Part shown: positions 22,601-34,313 of the stretch, piece after piece
Numbering within the stretch: position 1 is the first letter of the stretch
Layout: each line of letters opens with the position of its first letter
Source: Lactarius indigo
Taxonomy: Eukaryota; Basidiomycota; Agaricomycetes; Russulales; Russulaceae
Assembly (NCBI GenBank): GCA_025766275.1
Contig: JAFKAC010000002.1
Span: 2,914,001-2,978,000, forward strand
DNA length: 64,000 nt
Reading direction: 5' to 3'
Translations under genes and position numbers: made by a program
Notes under the pieces: model-generated
Told to the model about the DNA's origin: nothing
Database searches by the model: none
The model's input: only the letters and a program-made list of their open reading frames with translations

Positions 22601-25589
22601 TTACAGCTTCACCGACACTGACTCAGGAGGAGACGGGTCCGGAAGCTCGTAAAGTGAGTCAAGCACCACTTTGTACTTATTATACGCGTCACGTCTGTCA
22701 AGAAAGGAGCAAGCCACCGCGTCGGTCGTGAGTATCCCATGGGTGTGTGATAGGGCGCACCTTCGAATTTTCAGGGTCGGGGTCAACGTGTTGTCATCTA
22801 CGGTGAAGGGATCGAGACTCAAGTGTATGCGTTTCAGTTGCTCAAATCTTGTGCGTAATGAGTGAACCATCGGCAAGATCTCGGTCGCAACCGACAACAG
22901 GGGGATCGCTCACCCTTTCAAGCTCTTCGCGGCCACCTTGTTCAGCTCCGCAAGCATCACGTCCGCGATTCGCGGATCTGTACAAAGTTCGCTCAGGACT
23001 TTTACATCCGTTGAGTCGATCCTGCGTTCGAGGACGCGCGAAGCGAACATGGCGAACTGCACTGGGTCTGGAACCACGACCCCGATAAGGTATGACTTGA
23101 GACTGCTCCCGTAGACGAAAACCTGCATGGCGACGGGGATGCGAGAATACACATTCTCGACCTTCTCCAGTGCAACGTACTCGCCCTGTGAAAGTTTCAT
23201 GATGTTCTGTCGCAAGGTTGAGTGACGCTTATATGAGCAGCAAGATGAGCAGTGGTCACACCTTCACGCGATCTATGACCCTGAAGCGCCCAAAATCATC
23301 AATCTCGCCGATGTCCCCTGTGCGCACCCAGCCGTCGACCTCCACAGTCTCTTTGGTATTCCTTTCGTCTACCCCTTCCTGTTAGCGGTACTAGACAGGC
23401 TGTGTTATCCAGTGACGGACCGACCTTTGTAGTATAGGGTGAAAACCGTCGGGCCGCGACAACATATCTCTCCTCGGGGGAATGGCTTATCCTCTGCAGT
23501 GTAGTTCATCCCAGGAACGTCAACCAATTTCAGTTCTATGGCAGGCTGTGGAGGTCCAACAGTTCCCCCAGAAGTTGGGTCGCCCGGGAGGCACCGCGTG
23601 CAGACGGCGCCAGTCTCGGTCATGCCGTAGCTACAGAGGTGTGAGATACACATTTCTCAGCTCCACGACACTGTTTTACTCACCCTTATGAATGAGAACG
23701 ATTTGGTAGGGTTCGCGCAAATCGGTGAATGAAAGGCTCACCTTCAGTTATTTCGCAAGCAAGGGCGATCTTGAGGAAGTCGAGCACTTCCCCGCTGATA
23801 GGAGCAGAACCTGAGACCACCAACTTCAGGTTGCCTCCTAGGACGGCCCGAACCTAGCTTTTGGTTTTGATACATGGCCCACGGAGACTGAAAGCCATCC
23901 TACCTTTCTAAATACTAACCTATCCCATAAGGGATGTGTAACTGCCCCCGTGGAATACAAATTATCGAGCTTTGTCCGCACTGCGTGTCGGAATATAGCA
24001 CCCTTGACGCCAGGAACATCGCCTGCAATCATTGCGGCCTGGTATATCCGATTCAAAACCCGAGGTACAGACGGAAAATAATTTGGTTTGAGGACTTGGG
24101 CATCCTCAAGCAGTCGAAGGGGATCGCCAGAGAAGAAGCCGATAGAGGCGCCGAGAGCGATCATAGCCAACTGATTAATTCGCTGTACCACGCATTGTGA
24201 GAGTGTCCAGCCACAAAATTACACCGGTAACACACCTCATAGATGTGTGCCAATGGAAGATAAGACAGCAGAATGGCGCGGTCCTCGGCGCCGATCGCGT
24301 ACCCGTAGAGATTTGACTGGGCAGCCGTCGCCAAGTTACCGTGGGTCAGCATAACGCCTGCCAGGTGCCTAATAAGTATAGAAAAGAACAGAGAGGAGTG
24401 TCGTATTCTCGCCTTTTGGCACATTGGTAGTTCCCTGCCCGTTCGATTTACGTCAGCTCAACAGAACGTGATGACAGAGTTGGATGGAACTGACGGAAGT
24501 GTAGCAGATGCTAGCAAGATCGCTCGGTGTGGGGCGCATGATATCCCGACGGTGCTTTTTCCCATAATTCTCTACTGAATTGTGCCGTGAAGCTGACAAA
24601 GGGAAGACCAAAAATAACCCAAGACGTACACTCGCTTAGTTCTTCAACTTTAACACCTTGGGCTTGAGACCACGCCTCAGCCAACCGCTTAGCTTCAGGC
24701 TCTAGTTCGTCAATGACCACGATAAGTTTTAAATAGGGGTGACGTGGAGTGGCCTTGAGAAGTCGTGCCAGGTGATAGGAGGTAGTGAAGATCATTGTGA
24801 TGTGGGCGTGGTTAATACTGAATGACCATCAGGTCACCCGCGACATGAGAGTGCTCAGAAATCTCACATATATTCTAGGAAGCGTCAGATTAGCTCCAAT
24901 ATTGGATTGACCTGATATTAGCTGTGCGGGGACGTACCGACTGCCTCATCCCCGAGAGTGTCGTACAAGCTAACCCCTACCTTCCCATACGCGTTCAATG
25001 CCAGCTCAACTACCACCCACTCTAAGAGACAACGATGAGTGAATGGGCGAATGCTGCAACGAGTGAGGGATTTACCGGGTCTGTTTGGGCTCCAAAGTCC
25101 GACAGTTGGAAGTTCGCCACCACCTACGGTACCGTTCTCGAAAAGTGCGTGGATGGCGCTACCGAGATTGCGTCTCCTCTCGTCTACTTGCGCATATGTT
25201 TGCCAGACATAGTGGTCCGCATATTTCAGAGGGCTCTTCGAAGCAACAGGGCGGTGTCCCAGGAACGTGAGATCTTTGGAAAGTGCGTGACCGGCATCGA
25301 ATATCTCGGGGAGGGTGGTGAGAGCACCGGGTGTGTTCAAATCGACGTAGCCAAAAATTGCTGAAAGTCATGGTGAATATGACGAGTGAAATGCCAACGT
25401 GAAGAACGCCACGTACCATTTCTGTAATGAGCTGGCAGACAAAAAAAACTCAATCTGGCTACGCCCTGGACCTAAGCGGATAACAACACGCGTACCTGTC
25501 TGGCCAGGTCGCTTTGTGCCTGGCACCTCGAGAGACTGCCTCTTCAAGTCAGCGTTTTCTGGTACGGGGACGACTTTGTGCACTGCCAT
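22601..25589 (-). CDS. Long-chain fatty-acid CoA ligase (ACSL/Faa type)
   Basis: ATP-dependent activation of long-chain fatty acids to acyl-CoA. About ten exons give some 690 residues, normal for the family. N-terminal 'LEVPGTKRPGQT' is followed by 'YAQVDERRRNLGSAIHALFE', then the AMP-binding loop split over two exons (CYTS / GTTNVPKGVMLTHGNL). 'LSYLPLAHIYE', 'FPSVPRVLNRIYQAAM', 'YGMTETGAV' and the fatty-acyl-CoA synthetase signature 'DGWVRTGDIGEIDDFGRFKV' with DRVK then NIMKLSQGEYVA come next. The C-terminus is SVSVKL, close to but not a canonical peroxisomal tripeptide. The intron at 24358-24412 needs a GC donor. Start at 25589 gives MAVHKVVPVP. Confidence 0.95.
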
Positions 25590-25843
25590 GGGTGTAGTTG
25601 AACGGAGGAGGAGAGAGAAGCGTGTTAAATCTTTCCCCCGAGCAGCGGCTGACGAGTTTGATTCGAGTTACCGGCCAATAACCGGCGAATGTCGCCCGTT
25701 ATCACGTGTGTTGTGCGTTAAAAGTTTAACATAAGCGTGTTATCCCGTTACATGTTGTCACTTCCCGCTACTACATTACTGTCTCCAACACGCTTGAATC
25801 GTACAGACGGTGCTAAGGTGCGTTTAATATAATCTATCCACGA

Positions 25844-26898
25844 TTAGATTTCGAACCAAAGACAACAACTGTCGATAATCACCTTCATGAATTCTTCATA
25901 ACTTATCGTGACCCATCCGTCGCGGTCAGAGTCCACCCTTCGTCTCCATCAGAAAACATTTTCAACATATTGGGTACTCATACCGTTGGAAAGCTTCTGT
26001 CAGGGTCTTCACTGTTACACACGCCCTAACAAACCGATCAAAGGTGATCCCTGGCGGAGGCCCGTATCCCGATGTTGGTGCAGAGGCTTTTGACGAGGGT
26101 GAATAAATAAATAAAAATAAAGGGATTGTCAAATCTGGTTACATACCATATTTCTGCTCGATCAGTACTAGGAGGGATGGCGCAAGGTTGTATCCGAAAG
26201 TCCGCAGGGCCTCAGATAGTTCGTGACCATCAATGGAACCCGATCGGTCTCTGTCAAAGTGGCGAAAAACCCCTTGCCAGTCACTGATGTACTTCCAAAG
26301 TCCAGAAAACTCTGTTAATCTGTTGGGTGGAGAAAACCCCACCCGATATAGAGGAGCACACACCAGTGAAACCTATGGTTCCACTTCGATCCGTGTCCTA
26401 ACCGATGCGCGCCTCAGTCAATACCCCTCGATCTGATGGGTGCGATCACAACTCACAAACATATTCATCAACATTTTCACAGTATCCAGGTCAAAGCCTG
26501 AGGTAAAGAGAGTTGTGAGTATGGAGAGGCGCATTTTGGGGACGGGTCATGAGACAGTGAAGGGGCCAAGGGTATGCACACCGCTCTCACGTCAAATTGG
26601 TTCGGGACACTCACTCGACCAGTTTCCTGTGACGAGGTGAGTTGCACGATCGAAAGAGAAAAAAAGAGGGCCGACCGTTGACTAACGCGGCTTGCAGCTC
26701 GTTGACGCTGATCGAGCCAGACCTATCCGTGTCGACCGCCGAAAACCATTGCCAAAGTTGCGGGTCGGCACCAGAAGGAGGGCCGGGTGAATAGGAATAA
26801 CCAGGTTGGTTGGAATATGAAGGTGTATAACCTCGACGAGACGAGACACTCTGAGAGTGATGGAGACTACCAGCGCCGTAGTTTGGATTGGAGTACAT
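25844..26898 (-). CDS. Penta-EF-hand calcium-binding protein (ALG-2/PEF1 family)
   Basis: A Gly/Pro/Ser/Tyr-rich N-terminus of about 45 residues ('GYTPSYSNQPGYSYSPGPPS') precedes five EF-hands: DTDRSGSISVNEL, DTDRSGTIGFTEF, DRDRSGSIDGHEL, then a degenerate hand and DSDRDGWVTISYEEF. Such proteins dimerise through the fifth hand and link calcium to membrane traffic. Small exons are joined by ordinary introns, one at about 26433-26491. The exact 3' end is less sure: I use the TAA at 25844, but a further intron after EEFMK is possible. It lies between the acyl-CoA synthetase and the divergent HAD gene; only 51 bp separate its ATG from that of the HAD gene. Confidence 0.88.
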
Positions 26899-26949
26899 AG
26901 GGGAACGAAGATAAGAGCGGTAAACCCCAACCCTAATCGATTTGACACG

Positions 26950-28275
26950 ATGACCCAGACCCTCTTCAAGGCCGTCTTGTTCGACGTGCGTCCCCTCTCT
27001 CTTTCTTACGTTGGGAAACAGACCCTTTTTTCTTCAACAGATCGGGGGCGTCGTCGTGCAAAGCCCACTGTTGGCCATCCGCGAGTACGAGATCGAGCAT
27101 GGCATACCTCATAATTATGTCAACTGCATGATGTATGTGACAAGTCTTACAGTATTCCAGCAACTTGACTTCTCATCCTGGTCCTCAGTACTGCCCGTGG
27201 TTCACAGGGAGCGTGGCAGAAATTCGAGAGGGGCCAACTCCCCCTATTCCCGTTTTACGAGCAGTTTAGTCAAGAGCTGTCTGATGTCCATAACGGCAAT
27301 AAATGGTATGTTGAGTACTGCGAGAGGAAGAATATAGGTCAGCCATGGAAACAATTGTCTATTAACGCTGGATCGATCTATTCGGATAACAGCATGTCCA
27401 GAGCTTCCACAGAGGTTACACATCGACGGCCGGGAAGTGAGTCCTCTCCAACATTTGATGCACAGATCTTTAACAGTGTGACAGCTTTTCGGTCGCATGA
27501 TGAGAACAGCCCAGAAGGTGAACGAATATGTTTATGAGGCTATCTTGCGAATCAAAGGTTCGAGGGTCTCCCGCGACACTTCTTTTTTCAATTCATCGGC
27601 CTTTCCTTAGCGGCAAAACGTTGGCGTGTCATCGCCCTCACGAATAACTACTCAAAAATTGACGCAACATTCCTCGGTCTCGATGCCCGACACCTGGAAC
27701 GATACCCCGGCGTTACTCTCCAATCCGAACTCGAGTTTCTGGGGTGGGAAGTGGGCGTGGTCCCATCACATATCCATGGACTATTCGATGATTTCGTAGA
27801 CTCGAGCGAAGTCGGCATGAGGTGGGGCGACTCACTAATTGACAGATGGGCGTGATGGGACCGAATAAGGCACGCGCTGATCACCGATACGTGCCTTTAG
27901 GAAGCCGGAGCATCGGTTCTACCTCTTGGCCTGCGAAAGGAATGATATCCGGCCGCAGGAAGCTATCTTTCTAGACGATTTGGGTTTGTGAGTAATTCCT
28001 GTGTCAACATAACAGGAACGTTTCAGACCGTGGTTGACGGAGTATGACATCCCACAGAAATCTCAAAACCGCCCAAGAGCTTGGAATGGAAACCATACGT
28101 CAGAAGCTTGCCATTTTTTCCACTGAACAATCTAACGTCTGATACATCATAACATGCCTTGATAGACGTGCCGATAGGTGGCACGGTATACGCCCTCAAA
28201 ACATTGGGTGATAAATTGGGAATCAATCTGATCGATGGCTTGGAAACCGAAGCAGGGATGCCGTCAAAACTATGA
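26950..28275 (+). CDS. HAD-like hydrolase (epoxide-hydrolase N-terminal phosphatase type) with C-terminal SKL
   Basis: Haloacid dehalogenase superfamily hydrolase. Exon 1 ends KAVLFD and exon 2 begins 'IGGVVVQSPLLAI', placing the nucleophile Asp in the FD-I-GGV motif. Later exons give 'QGAWQKFERGQLPLFPFYEQF', 'HIDGRELFGRMMRTAQKV', 'WRVIALTNNYSK' (motif II, TNN), 'KPEHRFYLLACERNDIRPQE' (motif III Lys) and 'AIFLDDLGLNLKTAQELGM' (motif IV DD). The last intron, 28099-28165, leads to 'VPIGGTVYALKTLGDKLGIN' and a final PSKL, a canonical peroxisomal targeting signal. Retaining that intron stops at 28142 without SKL. Substrate unknown. Confidence 0.88.
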
Positions 28276-28982
28276 ATTCGCAAGGCGTCCTCCGCCACAC
28301 CGCGGAGACACGCATGGGAAAGGAATGTTAATTAACGCATCTAATAAAATGTTCCTATGTTTTCTAAAGGAAGCATCGTCTCAGAAAGGTTTGTCTGAGG
28401 CAGGCGTCTTGTCCTCGAAGTAGTTGCTGAGCTAGAAAATGGAGTCGGGAGTTGACGGGAGTATGGCACGGAGAACCGTGCGTAACCCACCACAGGTACT
28501 TTGAGAAGAAAGGTGTTTTTCACCTTGGGAGTGACGGAGAGGAGCTAGATATCAAAAGTGAAGTCAGAGGGTGCAACACTGTGAGTGGAAACCCGTACGA
28601 AAAGAAGAGCGGTGCCAGCTCCTACGCCCCATACACCGAGACTACCTGACCATCGTTTTGCGGTCTATGAAAGGGTCAGCGAAGCACAGGACGACAAAGA
28701 AAGAACGTACATCGAGGGTGAAATTTCCCAATCTGCGGTTGGCGGGGGTTGGGTAGTAGGCGAGACGGGACATGGTTGTGGATGCGGAGTTTGTTGGCTC
28801 TGTCGAGGGACTCACTCGGTGGGGCCCGACTCACCCGGCTGGGAACCGGTTACCCGACTTGGCTCGGTCCTCCTGCGATAGGTTCATTCTCGGTACCTGC
28901 ATTCCTTCGTTTCCCTTCCTTTATTCTATCTTTCTGTTCTTACGTCCGTCGCGTCGTTAGACTTTTTTTGGCCGACCAGGCC
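28276..28982. other. Intergenic, no supportable gene
   Basis: Separates the HAD hydrolase stop from the NOP16 start on the same strand. Short overlapping frames only; presumably 3' UTR and the NOP16 promoter. Confidence 0.55.
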
Positions 28983-29942
28983 CATGGCGAATCCTCGGCA
29001 GCGTCGTAAGGCTCGCTCCTCCCAAAAACCGGTGCGTCATTCGAGGCAAGCGAAGAAGCTCCTCAAGAAGCAGCCTCGTGTGTTAGACTTTTTGTGGAGA
29101 TCACCGCCCTACTGATACTGATGTTTTGACACAGCCATTCGGCGGTCCAAAGGCATTACAGGACGTATGGGACAAGCATAAAACCATCCGGCAAAAGTGG
29201 GTACCCGTGGACCTCCCTGTCACACGGAATGTTTGATAATCGATGATGGACTGTATGGGCCGTCCTTACTTCCAGTTACGCAGCGCTGAGTCTGTCTGTT
29301 TCACTGAATCCGAGCGCATCTGGGGGCGCGGAACGCGCCGCACCTGTCACTCAAGCACGAACAACAACGAATGAGGTTGCTTTCATCGATAGCTTGGAGC
29401 CGGCGCCGTTGATGAGCGGCGGCGGTAGCAACGGCGTTCCCAGTGGCCTGGGGCGCATCACAAGAGACGAAACCGGACAGGCTTGTCGCCGTTGAAACCG
29501 GCAACGACATTGGCTCTCCCTTACCTACCCGTGAGCGGAATCTCGTCGAGGAAGCAGCGGCGGCGGCGATTCTCTCCTCAGAGTACCAGAGTTGGGTTTC
29601 GTTAGGTCATATGCCTGGCACTGAAGACCCCATAATTCGAGGTGAGCACGGGACGCCCGGTGGCTTCTGGAGATAACCGTTTTGATCCTTGACTTGTTAC
29701 GGAATCATCATTTTCGCCGCTCTCTATCTCGATCCAAATTGTTTTTGGAAGCACTACCTGACGTGCATTCTGTGCCCGTCGTTTCGAGGTTCTCCTCCAA
29801 GGGTGAAGTGACATTCTTGCAGAAGCTAATATCAAGACACGGCAGCGACGTGGAAGCCATGGCACGTGATCGCAAGCTGAACCCCGACCAGCGGACAGAA
29901 GGAGAGCTACGTCGGGCCATACGAAGGGCGAGTGGGGGGTGA
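28983..29942 (+). CDS. NOP16: Nucleolar protein 16 homologue, with an apparent 1-nt frameshift
   Basis: A 60S ribosome assembly factor of the nucleolus. The basic N-terminus 'MANPRQRRKARSSQK' and KKLLKKQP lead, after an intron, into 'FGGPKALQDVWDKHKTIRQN' and, after another, YAALSLSVSLNP. The conserved core 'GLGRITRDETG' is read in one frame, but the continuation RLVAVETGNDIG lies one base further on, with no room for an intron. The break is near 29477-29482. The frame then runs through an acidic/Ala region to an intron (about 29641-29752), then 'RFSSKGEVTFLQKLISRHG' and the family hallmark 'DRKLNPDQRTEGELRRAI'. The frameshift is a real lesion or a sequence error; the rest looks intact. Confidence 0.88.
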
Positions 29943-30531
29943 TTCCCATGCCAATTCCGTTAACAGCGGGGCCAGGTTGGCAGCAAGTAAGAATAGACTA
30001 ATTTTTTTGTCGCCCGTCAACATGACTGGCTCATTTAACTATCTAAATGATGAAAGAAGTCCGAGAACAAAGCAAATTGAGGGGACATGGATGGAAGGGT
30101 CGTTTACTCCGGGGTACGTCGCTATGCCGGGAACATTCAACGGGTTACATGAGTGGCGTCTCCATCGACTCGAACTTGAAGGGGAAAATAGGTGTGAGGA
30201 CAAAGTAGGCAGGATCTTCCCGAGAGTCAGTCACTGCGAGCCGAGGAATAGGTAAATGACAAGCAGAATTACGATTACGACATGCAGTGGACCCACCCTC
30301 ATGCGGTCCAGTCCACCGTTTGACGGAGGAAGGAGATAACGACGTAGACGTACAGTTCCAAGAATCCGTCGACGGTAAACGTTCAGCGTTCAACGTCACC
30401 GCTCAGCATTCTTACCCTCTGAATATCCTCTTCTGATCGTGCGTACCCTTCTTTCTTCATTCATCCAAAACATTCAAATATCCCTCCCTTCTCTGCCCTT
30501 TCCATCACACCCCTTCCCCTGCTCCTTTCCC
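29943..30531. other. Intergenic, no supportable gene
   Basis: Same-strand gap between NOP16 and the Zn2Cys6 regulator. The last 120 bases before the next ATG are pyrimidine-rich (ccttctttcttcattc and cccttcccct), a common feature of fungal promoters. Confidence 0.55.
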
Positions 30532-33367
30532 ATGCCTCTCAAGACTGCCTCTGTGCCTAGGAGTCCGAGCTCTCCGAGCTCTCCCTATCCCTCTTCTACC
30601 GCTCGTCGTACATCCTCTCAGCCAAAATCTTCTCGTCAACAGTTCTCAGCATGTGGTGCATGTCGCATGCGAAGGTGGGGGACTCTTTCCATACCTCAGT
30701 GGCCGCGCCGTGCTCAACCGCGAATAGAGTTCGCTGCGATCTGAAAGACCTGCCTTTTTCGAGCACAGGCACACAGCCACAGTGTTCCAACTGCAAGGAG
30801 CGCGGTCTCAAATGCGTGTTTGTATTCTCTCCCTTTTCCATTCGTTCCTTCTCTTGACATTCCACACAGCGATGAGTTTGCCGAAGTGAAGGCAGTCAAA
30901 CTACTCAGGCGTGGTCGCCGTCTCCAGCAGGTCGAGTACGTTCTCATTGCTCTTATTTCCGGCACCTTTTTTGTTCACGCGTCTCCTGCCCAGGGCCGTC
31001 TATGGCAAATCTATTGACGAGGACGGCGGCCTTTTTACCGCCCCAACTCTGTCCCCCGGTCTCATTCCGAAGCTCCAGCCGGAATTCTTTTCTTCCCCCT
31101 TCTTCCGTCGTTTCCACATACAGCGTTAGCATTTCAGCCTTGTGCACACTCTTTGATCTTCAGCTAAATCTCTGGCATTTGTGCAGATCCTATCATCGAT
31201 CCTTCTGAGTTCTGCGCACGTTTCTTCGAATTCAGTAAGGGCAACTACAATGCCCTCGGCGTCCCGGGCCAGCTCATCGCGACGCTGCTTGCCGTTTGGG
31301 CGGCAAGCTTCGGCGTAAACGAATACGGCATTGAGGAGCTTCATCATGGTGAAGCTGTTATCCGCAACCGACGTGAAGCTACCAACGAAATGGTTCGAGA
31401 AATGCTCCAATTAATCGATGTCCATGGCATCCTGAGGAAGCCCACCTGGGACGGTGTGCGTGCTCTGCATCTTCTCCTCCCATTAACACAAGGTCAGTAG
31501 TCTCTATCGCTCTCTTGCTCCTATCTTATTGATGTGCCCGCTCAGAGATCCAGTCTCCAATGGAACGGCTCGTCATGTACGAAGCCATGGTTAGCCAGGT
31601 CTTCACCCTTTGCAGTCTGGCATCGGTGTCATCCTGTCGGGAGCGGTCAAGGGCAGGCCGTTGATACCCTTGTCCGCGCGCGACTGTTCTGGTATTCGCA
31701 TATCGTAGAAGGTGTCACCAGCGGACTTCGTGGTGGTCGTCTACTAATGTGAGCTCGGAATTCGAGCAAGTTGATTCCGAATGCTGACTTGGTTTGACAG
31801 TTCCGATGACGATCTAACTTCATTCCAGAAGACCTTACCCTCGCTCGACAGCGATGCGATGACGCGCACTTCCACCGTCGCTTACGAGTTTACATATCGC
31901 TATGCGATGGTCCCGCTCGAGTTGGCTTCAGCGTGTCGGAAAGTTCACGCAGCGTTGACTGGACCCAAAGCTCGACAACAGAACGAGATAGATGAGAAGA
32001 GCCTTCATGATGTCTGGGACGCCCTTGAGAAGTTGTGGAAGGATTTCGACAACTTGCGCATGTTAGGCACTTCGGGGAATGTCCATGAAGAGGACGTCGA
32101 TCGTTACATTCATGGATGGCAGGTATGTCAGCACTCTGTCAATTCTGGGGACCTTTTGATTTTAATCTTTCCTTTCATAGATCTTCATTTTTGAATGCCG
32201 TAAGCAGCGCATCCCATCAATTCCGTCGATGCTTCGACAACTGACACTCGGATAATAGTGAATGTGATTCGTGAAGCACTTAAACAACGGACGGTAGTCC
32301 ATCCAAACCGTGACAGAAGTCTTAGCAATGCACACCCTAACTCAAGTCCGAGGAGCGCGCCGCTCGATGCGGCGACTCGCTTGCTGAAAATCGCTGACGC
32401 CCGATGTCACGAGGTTGTGCGACGGGTGATCGTTATCATTCGCCAACATCTGGGCACGCCCTTTTTCGAATATGATGCGTCCCTCGTTCGAGACGGGTGC
32501 TTTTTCGCTGGGTTCTTACTCGCGGGCGAAGGAGGCTCCGACGAAGACGTCCAAATCTGCTTACAAGCTTTGCGTCAGATGAGATGGGCATTCTCTAAAA
32601 GCGAGGAAAGGGAGAAAACCGTCCGGATGATTTGGGAATCTCGCAAAGGATCGAGCGCAAGGCCGTCCTCCCTGAGTACACCTGTCTTCGAGCTCCAGCC
32701 TGCTGGGACACATTTCCTCCGCAATCACTCGTTGCGCCCTCTTCCTCCCCCCCTATCTATCCCTTCTCTATCTTCCGCATCTGGACTTTCTATGTTGGAC
32801 ACGTCGGCCCCGACGACGGCGTGTACAGAGGACGGTAGCTGGGCTTCCCCACTATCCGCAACGTCATCTAGCCCTCATTCCCCTATCGAGAATCCATTAA
32901 TTTCTGGCTCGACTGGAAATTCACCCTCGTCCACACTCGTTTCCTCGAACGGGTCCCCGCCGTTCTTCGCGCTTGCACAAGGACCTACGCCGTTCTCACA
33001 AATGTCATCAGGGATCAAAAGTGATTCACAACGTCATTCTCCCCCACTTATGTTCTACCCTTGCACCGACACTGGTCACTACACCTTTACTACACCTCCA
33101 CCTTCAGCAGGGGGTCTATCTGCCTTGGCGAACACTCAGCCACCCAGCTCAAGCGTGGGACAAGTTCGCTCGTCTATTTTGTCCCCTAGCCCGACGTCGC
33201 ACAACACTATTCAAGACGATGTAGACGCGGCATACAACCACCCCAGCCCAACCTCGTTCTTTGACACAAGCTCCGTCGTCTACCCGATCGGAGGAACATC
33301 TCCGTCCGCGCTCCACAGTGGCTCCACTCTCGATCATACATTTTCCCTCCCTTCCTCGTTCTTCTAG
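30532..33367 (+). CDS. Zn2Cys6 (GAL4-type) transcription factor
   Basis: A Ser/Pro-rich leader precedes the binuclear zinc cluster, which spans three exons: 'SACGACRMRR', VRCDLKDLP, 'QPQCSNCKERGLKC', then the basic linker 'VKLLRRGRRLQQVEAVYG'. All six cysteines are present. The middle homology region follows with 'PIIDPSEFCARFFEFSKGN' and 'GQLIATLLAVWAASFG', and the C-terminal 300 residues are Ser/Thr/Pro-rich, as in activation domains. First introns at about 30675-30727 and 30813-30869. Length is about 770 residues. The regulated pathway cannot be told from sequence. Start at 30532 chosen because it begins the Ser/Pro leader next to the zinc cluster. Confidence 0.9.
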
Positions 33368-33751
33368 CGGGCCCATTTATATACTTATATTATAAAGATT
33401 CACATCACTTTTCTGGACACTTGGTCGGACATTATTATTTATGTCACATACACAGCTTCTCGCGTTAGTGGTTTACTTTTCAGCTCGCTTGCTATACAAT
33501 AGCGCTATAGCCTCTCTGGCTATGTGGTTCGGTCCGATCTATCGTTTCGCTGCATCTTCATCTTGATCCATTCTGTCTTCATTCATAGATATTTTTATTT
33601 GTCTGTAGTGCATTGTTGACCTTTGTTGTGACATCCAAGTCTCTTGGCATCATTAGTGGAAGAAAAAATATAGAATCAGATTGTTGTTTTCCAAATAATT
33701 GAGTTGTGTGTCAGTCAACAATAGGACAAGCCCACTCTGTCCAGAACGACC

Positions 33752-34313
33752 ATGTTCCGTGAGCCTCCCTAAACATATCTACGCGTTCTGCTGTCTCTGA
33801 CCTGTCCCGCTAGTCTTTCTCCCCATACTTTGTACGTATCCGTTTCGGATCTACCCATTTTAGTTGACCCTCTCCCCCCAGTCGGTTTTTCAGACAAACT
33901 CAAGGTCATTGATAGCACCGCTCGTATCTGTCCGAAATGTCATAACTGTGGGGTACCCCTCATCCTTCTTTTCGGCAGCTCGGATAACCAGATTACACAG
34001 TGACTGTCGTGCGCGCTACCTCCCGCATGTGGTTCTCCCTCTTCCTGGTCCCCCTCGTCCCATTCAAAAAGAACCACATCTGGATATGCTCAACCTGTAA
34101 CTGGCACGTCCCCATTCGGGACGGGTACGTCTTTGTGTCATATCTGTCTTCTGTCTTCTCTGATGAGGACATGATGATTTGCTCAGATGGGAGCCGTCTC
34201 TGCCAGCGGGCAATGTGGGGTGGGGTTCTTACCAGCCAGGATATCAATATGCGCAGCAAAGTCCCCACCAAGGGTATCAACCCTCTTACGGCAGTCCTCC
34301 GCACGGCTATTGA
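33752..34313 (+). CDS. Small zinc-ribbon protein with Gln/Gly/Tyr-rich tail
   Basis: Four exons encode about 113 residues. Exon 1 is only seven bases (ATGTTCC); the next gives LFLPIL and the third continues 'GFSDKLKVIDSTARICPKCHN'. After another intron (about 33938-34000) come 'MWFSLFLVPLVPFKKNHIWI' and CSTCNWHVPIRDG. The CPKC and CSTC pairs form a zinc ribbon. The last exon, after an intron at about 34127-34186, adds WEPSLPAGN and a low-complexity tail of GYQYAQQ/GYQPSYG motifs. The family, small fungal zinc-ribbon proteins, is widespread in Agaricomycetes but has no known function that I can state. Stop at 34311-34313. Confidence 0.82.

Noticed and set aside
26095..26115. aataaataaataaaaataaag run as a polyadenylation or repeat element
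   Set aside because: It lies in an intron of the PEF gene and is too short and simple to claim a function.
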